DNA from: Platynereis dumerilii
Lineage: Eukaryota > Annelida > Polychaeta > Phyllodocida > Nereididae
Direction of reading: 5' to 3'
Length of the DNA stretch: 64,000 nucleotides
Assembly (NCBI GenBank): GCA_026936325.1
Contig: JAPTHN010000001.1
Span: 101,881,859 to 101,945,858 of the forward strand
The notes under the pieces are model-generated. The model made no database searches. It saw nothing but the letters and a program-made list of their open reading frames with translations, and had not been told where the DNA came from. The translations under genes were made by a program, and so were the position numbers. Positions 54,412 to 64,000 of the stretch are shown here, in pieces; positions within the stretch are counted from its first letter, which is position 1; every line of letters begins with the position of its first letter.

Positions 54412-57190
54412 TTCCTTTCCTCCTCAGTTAACCATGGCTCCTGGCTCTTGCCTCCATACCATTGCCTCCCAAGGTCTTTCCCTCTTTTAGTTACCGACCA
54501 CCAGCCAGTTATTGCCTCTAATTGTTTGCTAATAGCATGTTTATCGCACTCAAAACGTCACTTTGTGTATATGGATCGATATCTCAATAGACTGGACCAA
54601 CTCCCTGAGGTATCATAGGTCTGCAAATGTGGTAAAAGTAAGCGAAAAGGTTTATATTAAGTCACAAGGTGAGGACCTTGGCCACCAATTAGCTAATCGT
54701 TCTATTAAGCGTCCCATGGGAATACCAATTGAGATTGAATATCAGCCAATCATTGGCAGCGACAAAACATATTTTAAAAGCTGCTTCATGTACATGTAAA
54801 ATTGGATATGAACGGCACATGTGGGTTGCACGACATGTGCATCGTATGGAACAACAAAAACTACCATGTGGAGAAATTTCTTGATTCTGTGGCTTCATCT
54901 TAAATCAAAGATTCAGGTGCCAAAAACTCAGGATGAACTTTTCTCACATTGAAGATCCACACCAACTGGCAGTGCTCTGCAGACATGCCTTAGTGCATGA
55001 GGTGCAGGGGCTGGGAGGTGGCAGAGCATTGGGAGCCAATTAAATTGCCATTGTAACATGAGGTGGGTGAGTGGGTGCGAGTTGCCTTTGTATGTTCTGA
55101 GGAAACAAGTGGTGGGAGTGGGAATCAAGAAAATGAATGAAAGTAACAGTAGAGCTAGGTGGTGGAGTTAGAGAGGAGGTTGTGAGAAAAAATGAGGTGA
55201 CAACAGCTCAAAAACAACATCAGTGGCACCAGGAACTACAACACTGACATGATGTGACATCTGGCTATGGAAATTACTTCTGAAAGTGTCGCAACCATTC
55301 CTCAACATTTTGCATTAGGCAGTCCTGCACCTCAAGCCCTAGGGCCTAGACAATACAATTTTAACTGATTTAGCCATAGTGTTACTTCTCCTAGTAACTC
55401 AATGCTGTATAGAAGCACACAAGATGTACTGCAATCTGTATGGGATTTATAGTGAAGGAGCTGTCAATACATGAGACAAAGAAATGTTGTCATCTTAATT
55501 GATCAACCAGGAGCTTACGTGGCCAGGCTGATCCCTGCATGTTCTATTGCTCAGTGCTCAACATCAGCACCACTACAGTTCCTCATCACTCTTCCTCATC
55601 ATTCCTCCACACCATCCTATAGCCATGCATTGCAGCCTCAGCAGCAATACTTCAGAGCAATATTTCTTGCGATGATGATCTTCATCAGCTGAGATGCGCT
55701 TCACAAGCTCTGCCAATCTATCTGCAATGAACTACTTTGTTAAGCGTAATGACATCTCATGGCAAGTGCGCTGTGCCTGAATGACTCCGCCTCATGATTA
55801 AAAGCACAAGATTAATGCCCAGCGAGGAGACCTACATTGAGTGGGACCTACATTGGGTAAGACCTACTCTGAGCCCTTAAGATAACCCGGATATCCGAGT
55901 GAGTGTATTTCCCATGCGTTATGTGAGAGTGTCATTCTTTTATTCTTTACGATGCTGTTTGTGTAGGAATCTGAGGTTTGCCAATCAATACCAGTGGAAG
56001 GGAATGTCTTCATTGTAAAAGCACATCCTGTACGTTTATCAATAAAAACTAATCTCAGTATTCCCTGCCCTTTGTCTGGATTAGTTTCCCTACCCCTTTG
56101 TTTCAAGGTCCTTCCTATTTTTTTTTTCCGGATGTATACCCTTATTAGGCCTATTCCCATTCCCTTCCCTTCCTTTCACACCTGCTGGATTCTCTTCGAG
56201 TGCATCTCTTATTACATGCACCTCTTCTTTGTATCCTAGCGTGTTCCATGCACAGATCTATACATGTAGCCCGTCTATTCTTCTACATAGATCTGCATAC
56301 TGTGCAGTGAGTAGTGAATACAGTTTTCTCACTTTTTCTTTTCTTCGTCCTTCTGGAAATTGTTGTCTCTTTGTCCTTACAAACCGGGTCATTCTCCCCA
56401 TGCCCTATCAATATAGGGTCTATATTATTTAGGACTGGGATCATCTTTTTGTCCATGAATCTGGAGATTTTCTCTTTGTCCATTGGGACAACATACACCA
56501 TAGGTTTATAGACTAAGTGATTATTCCCATAATTGGCCAGTTTGCCCTTTCAAATAGCAGGCGTACATGTATAGGCCTATATGTGTAGGGCATATCAGTA
56601 TATAATTCAGATATCACCGGTTTTACGCATATACCTGTCCTTCATATACCCTTTGTTGACTGCATCTCATGCATGCATTTTTATTCAATCCCTTGTCTCC
56701 AATCCAAGTTCTTCACACACAGTAGTACTATGTGAATCTTGCCATCCAAGCAGTTTCCCATGCATCAAGTTCCCTTTCAATTCCATGTCCAAAGAAAGAC
56801 ATCTCAACTGGGGCCAATTGTGCTCTCTCTGAGTCTGCATTTCGTTTGTATAAGAATCACACACAAATCGATTGCTAATCTACCCTGCAGGAACTATCGT
56901 GCAGAGCATCACTTTCTTGTAGCTGCTGATGCTGATGATGGCTGATGATGATGCAGCTGATGATGCGGCTGATGATGCTACTTCTTTCAAGAGGCAGGTC
57001 CATGCATCCTATTCACCTGAACTCCCCATCCTTGTCCCTGCAACACGCACAAGACTTGTCTTCACAAGCAAACAAAGAATTCCATTGTCTTTTTGTGGCA
57101 TGTGATATCCTTATCGAATGAGAGGTTCGTTGGGTTTGGTCATGAATTATTAGGATTTTGTTTTAAGAAATTAGCTCCAGGAAACAGTCG
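54412..57190. other. Gene-free stretch
   Basis: No supported gene. A short GATGATGATGCAGCT-type run lies near 56930-56980. Several open frames under 100 codons lack any support. Confidence 0.45.
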
Positions 57191-57199
57191 ACATCATTG

Positions 57200-57935
57200 T
57201 AAAGGTCTATAAGGGATTCGGTGATTCAGGAATTGTGTAGGCCTGTTAAGCATCTTGTCTATCTTAGATTCTTAGGGTCCAAGAATTTTCATATTGCACA
57301 CACTGCATAGAATGTGATTCGAGTATTGTATATTGACTTTCGTGATTATAGGAGATTGGAATTATATGTTGAACGTCATGTTTTCAGAGTTGATCCAGGA
57401 ATTGTGTAACTACATTGAACTTCTCTTCTCTATGGAAGGGAATTTGGGAATCTTTAGAAGGATTTAGGAATTAGACATCTTGCATATATATAGAGGTGAT
57501 CCAGGAGTTATATGTTGAATATTTTGTCAACAGAAAGAAATTAGAAATTAATTATATATGAGACACCTTGTCTAAACCGATGTGACTTAGTAATTGTGTA
57601 TAGAACATTTTGTCTAGAAGTGATTTAGGAATTCATAATGAAATTTTTTGTCGACAGAGGTGATACAGAAACTGTGAATGTACTGAAAATCTGAAAAATT
57701 TTAAGCGTCTATAGGGGGAATTCAGAAAATCTATATTGAGGTGATTCAGGAATTAAATATATTGAACCTCTTGCAAAGAAAGATTCAGCAATTATGTTTC
57801 TTGTTTTTGAAGGGATTTGGGATTTGTATATTGAACATCCTGTCTATAGTAAAGCCAAGCAAATTGTCTTGTCTGGAGGGGATTCAAGCATTGTATGTGC
57901 ACTATTGAACATCCATATCTGGGATGAATGAATGA
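57200..57935. repeat. Ancient degenerate satellite, unit about 50-60 bp
   Basis: Words like GATTCAGGAATTGTGTA, TTGAACATCTTGTCTA and TAGAGGTGATTCAGG alternate through about 700 bp with heavy divergence, giving roughly a dozen units. Confidence 0.72.
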
Positions 57936-58069
57936 GACCATCGTGTTTTTCCATTGCCAAATTTGAGACTATGGATACTAATTTACCTATTGTGCTGTTG
58001 TAATACCATTATTACTTTGCATTGGCAGTAAAAGTGTGTTTTACATCACGAATGAGTCGAGAATGAATA

Positions 58070-58258
58070 CACTCTAAAAAAATTCAGACAAAATTGGTTT
58101 TTTAGATTCAAAATGGTTTTTTGAAAAACCAAATTTCAATGCAAAAAACCAAAATGGATTTTTTTAAAAATCCATTTTGGTTTTGCATTGAAATTTGGTT
58201 TTTCAAAAAACCATTTTGAATCTAAAAAACCAATTTTGTCCTGACATTTTTTAGAGTG
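58070..58258. mobile_element. Palindromic miniature element, copy 4
   Basis: CACTCTAAAAAAATTCAG to TTTTTTAGAGTG with TA at 58068-58069 and 58259-58260. The two 90-bp arms are almost perfect inverses. Confidence 0.9.
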
Positions 58259-60551
58259 TAGTTCTCCGGAGGATTTAGCTCTCTGAGGATTTGATAGAAC
58301 GAATAACCAAGCTCTGGCGGTAGACTGCAGGGAGACAACAGGCTGGATCAACAATTACTACTTCTGGATGGTTCTGGATTTAGCGAGTTGCCAAAAAGGC
58401 AGCCACCCTAATGGATCTCCAAAACTAGTGTCTGAGCAATCATATGGTTGAAAAAAGGACTTTTGTTTTATGATCCCAGCATTTTTAACGTATGGGGTGC
58501 TTTATAAATCACAACCGGCAACAGGTGGATCGAGAACTGAGCTCTCCATTTCTTAATTTAGCCCGCTTGGACTTCTTAAAGTCTGTGTAATATTCCAACT
58601 AAGAATGCATTGATAAGGATAGTGTCAATATTGAATAATGTATATCTTGACTGACAGCAATAAATCAACACAGGTCATAACAATCCACATATCTTAATTA
58701 TTATACAAGTTTTCCAGTCAGGCTGAATCACCTTATATGATCTATTTGTTAGTGGCAATTTCAAAGTAAGTTACATACTACATACAATTCAAGCATTGTA
58801 TGACTGACTACATGGCATTACAAATCATACTCATAGGATGTATATAATACATGTGAAAACTTGCTGTCAATAATTATGAAGCATTGCCCTAGTAATCATC
58901 GGCTTAATGGGCAATACACCAAGCATTACAATTAGAACCTGATAAGCTGTTTAATCCATTGATTGGCGATAACAATTCCCTTCATGACTGAGTCCCATAA
59001 ACCCTTTTTATTAAGGAATAATAACTTGATATTTTCTTCTTGGTTGATCACTAGGCACTTCTTATGATGCTTCATTAGGCTGTGAAATTTGCTGAAAACC
59101 AATCCTCCACTACAGGCAGTAAATATATCAAGTGTCTGTTGCAGGAAGTAGGACATGATTTGGGTCTAATAAGGTGATATCAGCCAAATTCTGAACCTAC
59201 TGCACTTTTACTTCTCCATCTAAGTGCATTAAAGGCAATGTATACAGTGTATGCTGTGACATATGATGTGAAAACTTCTCCAGCAGAATTGTTTATCCCA
59301 TATTGGTATACTTGCAGACCAATGTCTGTTTTCTCGTGTTTGCTGGTTTGAATCTTTGATACGTTATGAGCAAGCATGGCCTTTAGTCAATGCTGTCAAG
59401 TGAAGCATGCATGCAGTGGTGTGGAAAATTGTGTCTGTTTGACCCTTCCTTGTTGCTTGAAGACATTGATGTCACAGCGAGGGAAAAGCATGACAGACCA
59501 CGTCATGATGACTTTGCTACATGCCACCATGAAGGGCTGTGATAAATGACCAGAGATGCTCACCCTGGAGCCACCAGCCAAGTCCTGGGGCTTGTGAGCT
59601 CTGCCAGTTGATCTCTGGACATGTGGTAAAGATGGATTCATCGACCAGTCAATAAATATCTCCATTCCCTGGCTGCATGGCGAGATCTGGCGTGAACTGA
59701 CGAGACATGGTGAGATGATGAGCATGACACCTCCGGTGATGGCACTGACCCCTGGCGGCCAGTGGTGGTGGTGATGGCTTTGTCAATAAAGCCGAGCACT
59801 CAACATAACCTGCCTGATGACAGACCTTTGTCATGCTGGACAGATGGGTCTGTAGTGGAAGGTTGGCTCTGCCAGGCTCTTCCCTTGTTATGACAAAGCT
59901 GCAGTACTCATACCACTCAACCATATATGCATAACTATGCTTACATAACCTCAGTTGTATCAGCCTCATAAAGCCGTTGATGTGATAATGAAGCTACTAA
60001 TTTCTAGGCTAATGCATTTTATATTCCTTCCTCCTACGTGGCCCACAGCATAACATAATTGTGATGTAGACAACAGTAACTACTGTATATGGAACTGCAC
60101 TGACTGCCACCATTAGGTTAAAGTGATGAATTTTCTTACTGTGTGGATGTAATCAGCTTATTAGACAACGATTCTTAGCAAAATGATGCAAGATTCTCTT
60201 TAAAAAACATGAAAGGCCTGTCTAAAATAAGTTAATCTCTTTCTTTCCAGACTATTATTGTTCTTGTGGTCTGTTTCTGTTTTCCAATACAATTCTCCAT
60301 GCTGGTGTGAATAGCCTGTGACTTTTGTTGTGAGCAATTGTAAACTGTTTGCTACAATTCTGTCGGATATGAGGTCGACCTTTGCAAGCAAAACAGTTTT
60401 AAAGCAAGCTATTAGGCAACAGCAATACCAGTAGTATATTGGAGGCAGATGAGAGGCAGTGGCGCAACACCAACACAATTTGACAAATGCTATTTCCTGA
60501 GTTTTCGGCAGCAAAAAGTCCAACAGGCATTAGTTCATTTCGCCAGTGCTT

Positions 60552-60740
60552 CACTCTAAAAAATTTCAGACAAAATTGGTTTTTTAGATTCAAAATGGTT
60601 TTTTGAAAAACCAAATTTCAATGCAAAAAACCAAAATGGATTTTTTTTTAAATCCATTTTGGTTTTGCATTGAAATTTGGTTTTTCAAAAAACCATTTTG
60701 AATCTAAAAAACCAATTTTGTCCCGACATTTTTTAGAGTG
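60552..60740. mobile_element. Palindromic miniature element, copy 5
   Basis: Same ends and arms as copy 4 and the same length (189 bp). The flanking dinucleotides are TT on both sides rather than TA. Confidence 0.9.
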
Positions 60741-63589
60741 TTCAGGATTAATTTGGTGGGAGGCAATTGGGGGAGGCAGCTAACCCTGCGGTGGATGCAC
60801 TGTTATGCTAATGAGATCCCTGGTCGTTTTAGCTTGTTCTGCTGCTTGGGAAAAGCAGGAATGAGAGGCCCATCCCCTTCATCCAGACTGCTATAGATGT
60901 GCTGATGTCAGAGTATTTGGAGCTGCGGGCATCTGGAAGCAGCATGCATGAGGGGGACACACTGTCATAATATGGTTGCCATATACAACTGCTCTGGTAT
61001 ATGCTCAGTTGATTGCAAAGCCTTCTGCCTCCAAATGCTGCTGTCCAAATACTGTCCATCATACAAGCTGTATTCATGGATTGGATGGCTCCATTGCCTG
61101 GCAATGCCTGCACAGGATGCTATTGCAATGGACCATGAATACGTGTGGTTGATAACTCACTCTCCAAACAATTGCTGAATACTGCAAGGGCTTTCAAGGC
61201 ATAACAAAACTGATCTGAAGGATTTACAGGCTGATGGAGCATGGTGTCACATGTTTCAAGGGCTTATTTCAAAGGGTATACTTTTTGCCAAAATTGTGCA
61301 AGGTTGCTTGTATGTTTCTAGCTTGCAACTTCATAGCAGAGAGGTTCCTCTGTGTCATCTCCTTTCTCTGATTTTCATTGCCAGCATGATCATTGCTCAA
61401 TGTTTCACTTGCAGTCGATGATGCAATAGTGCTGTTGACTTCCTATAGTTCCTGCAACTGTGTGGTGAAGCTCTAGCCACTGCTGGACGGTGGACAGCTT
61501 TGATGGTTCTGTTGCTGTTGAGGCTGCTGGTTGATACCAACAGATCGTTGCTTCTGAATCTGCTGATGGCTTTTAAGAGCAAGGTGTGAAGCATGGTGCA
61601 AACAAACCCAAAAACAGACAACTAAAGAAACTGTCAATGGTGAAATCAGGGGAATGTGCTGACAGCCCAGTGTCAGGAGGGCATGCCTCTGTTCTTAGGA
61701 AGCCTGTTGCACGTTCATTGATCAGGCCTTCCCCTCCCTGGACATGAATATCAAGAGCATTGGCCCATGAGGCCCATCTTCCAAGCCTCCCTCTCCCTCC
61801 TGCGATTTATGCAAGCAACGGGGGCGATCGATGGACGCTCTGTTCCAGACTGTGTTCCAGCAAAAAGAAATAGCATGCGAACCAGTCCCAAAGAAATAGC
61901 CAACCCAGTATACAAAAATAGCCTAATCCATGCTCTGTTTGTGAGAAGTATAGCTACTCTAAATGCAGTACTTAGAGACAGCAGTTTAACCGAACAGGAC
62001 ATACAAGTACATGTTTTGTATACTATACTATACATTGTGGATTACTGAAAAAAGATATAATGTTGTACATCATGTGCACACCATGCACCATGACCATGAG
62101 CTAAATTGCTGACTTGCTAATTGTGTAGACCTAAAGTATAATCCTGATCTTATGTATGAAATCTCAGCAGCTGTACATTATAATCCATGATTCATGAATG
62201 ATTCCCTTGAAATAACTGAATGCACTATGTTTAGATACAAAAGAACATGTGCCAATTCATTCAATTGCCAAATAATATATCTTGGACTTAGCTGATGCAA
62301 TCTAGCAGAATCTGGCACAAGTTCATACAAATGTCTGAATTTAATAGCAGTATATATGTATTTATTGGTACAGCAAAGAGATGTGCATGTCTTCACTTCA
62401 GACAATATGCAAGACATGCTTCGGCAGGGTACATTTGTCATAACTGTGCCATCTGATCAATATATTGGAATAGTATATGCGACTCAATATACAATCTTGA
62501 GAAAGCTGCATGGGATGACATAAAAGTTTGTTGTATTATTCACAAGGTTCCCCGCTGTCCCCATCTTTATGGCTGCTTGTATTGCAGCTGCTGACTTGAA
62601 AGCTTCTTTTAATCCAATATGGCTCCTGGAAAACACTGTTAAGGCAAGTTGGAGCACTAAATATATTATACAGACTGCATGGGCACACCCAGATATGCCA
62701 TATCAATTTTGTTCTACAGAAACAGAACAGTGAAATAACACAATATATATAGTATCAAAATAAGACTACATAAAGCATACTGGATTACTGGATCCTACCA
62801 CATTTTATTTCATAATAATTCATTATGTCAAAAATGACAAAATCATTGACTTGTAATCCCAAACTAATTACATACATTTGAACATCACTTTTTTCTTGCT
62901 TTTTTAGTTAATCATTTCAGCAACATCAAATTAACATCTAATGATGAAATGCCATTGATTCTGGCAAATAATCAGATTAGATGACTGCAAAAAATAAATG
63001 GTGTGCACTGACATTGCACTTGTTATCTCAAATTAGAACGTGGAGTGGATGCAGTCTATTTTCATTGATCTTTTAGTCTGTCTACTGGTGTCTAGGTAAT
63101 TTCCATTTCTCTTTTTCGACTTCCTACTTTTTACCTTTGGATAGTTTCTAGGCTTCATTTAATACCATAGTTGTTCGATAAATACACAGTATTTGCTTGA
63201 TGCACTCCTCAGACAATGCAATGAGTGGATGAACTGGAGTGTATGAAAGCATGCAACATATTAGTAGTGCAATTGACTGGTGACTGCACCATGATGAATT
63301 ATGTTGACATTGAATAATGCTTGCACAATGACTGTGTATTGCTGAATGCTTTGGATGACTGCTGCAGTGCTGGTCATCTGGGATACTTCTACATCCATGT
63401 TTGCACAATGTGACATACCTCATCCAATGTCATCCATGATTGTACTGTTGAATGAAAAATAAATGCTGGATGCTAGACAATTGAGAATGCTAGACAATTG
63501 TCTGACAAAGACAAATATCTTTTACCAGACAAATTCTAACACAGGCTGTCCGTCTCCTGACGTTGAACTAACCTCCAACACTATATAGA

Positions 63590-64000
63590 AAAATTTCTGA
63601 CACAGGACAAATGTCCAGTACAGCATGGACAAATGCATGACAAAGGACACATTTTGGACAAATGTCTGACAAAAGGCCAATATGCAAAGTGACAGAAATG
63701 TCTTATATACATATTATGTACAAGACAAGTGCCTGAGTCAGACATAAATCTTTCTCACTTCCACATTTGTTCTGTATTAGGTATGTGTCCTGACATTAAA
63801 TTTTAGTCTTGTGTTTCACATTTTTCCTGCATCACTCATGATGCGGGACAAATTTGCGATGCAGGACAAATGTGTGAAACAGGACAGATGTGTGATACAG
63901 GACAAATATGTGATGCAGGACAAATGTGTGAAACAGGACAAAATTAATGTGTGATACAGGACAAACGTGTGATGCAGGACAAGTGTGTGATGCAGGACAA
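63590..64000. repeat. 20-bp satellite running off the right edge
   Basis: GATGCAGGACAAATGTGTGA and close variants repeat about nine times from 63838 to the window end. A looser version of the GGACAAATG word occurs back to about 63600. Confidence 0.85.

Larger units (their letters stand above)
57936..63589. other. Gene-free stretch with two palindromic elements
   Basis: No supported gene. Contains palindromic copies 4 and 5 less than 2.5 kb apart; other sequence is unique and AT-rich. Confidence 0.45.

Overview
The window looks like nuclear DNA of a marine invertebrate deuterostome, most likely an echinoderm. This is inferred from AT-rich, intron-rich genes, dense small DNA transposons, a tRNA-derived SINE, and a synphilin-1-type gene with a complete ankyrin and coiled-coil core. 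I could not search databases, so the species is open. There are no bacterial operons, CRISPR arrays or rRNA genes, and I recognised no retrovirus-like element.

Left part (1-17.2 kb), minus strand: a synphilin-1-like (SNCAIP) gene. I resolved twelve coding exons whose splice phases all agree. They give 1196 residues from the start Met at 17159 to a donor at 1398, and the C-terminal end lies outside the window or was not seen. Its introns hold a hAT-type miniature element, two copies of a palindromic element, a TA-flanked 961-bp element, a SINE, a PIF/Harbinger-like foldback and a diverged repeat pair.

Middle (17.2-36 kb), plus strand, divergent from the first gene: after about 7 kb of non-coding DNA comes a gene for a single-pass membrane protein. 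It has a mucin-like Ser/Thr-rich ectodomain of about 700 residues, one transmembrane helix, and a cytoplasmic tail of about 650 residues rich in tyrosine and proline motifs. Four coding exons are resolved. The signal-peptide exon was not found. A polyadenylation signal follows the stop at 35778. I do not recognise the family.

36.2-39.3 kb is a nest of DNA transposons: a broken Tc1/mariner-like transposase copy sits inside an older inverted-repeat element and itself carries a hAT miniature element with a perfect 8-bp target duplication and a 1.6-kb inverted-repeat element. A 387-bp foldback follows at 41.5 kb.

39.3-64 kb has no gene I can defend. A GC-richer stretch at 43.4-44.5 kb with CRE, E-box and AP-1 sequences and a short polyglutamine reading frame may be a promoter with a first exon. 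The rest is tandem repeats (tetranucleotides, CTC, CAG, degenerate minisatellites, a 20-bp satellite running off the right edge) and unique AT-rich DNA. The two genes show no sign of working together; they are simply neighbours in head-to-head orientation.
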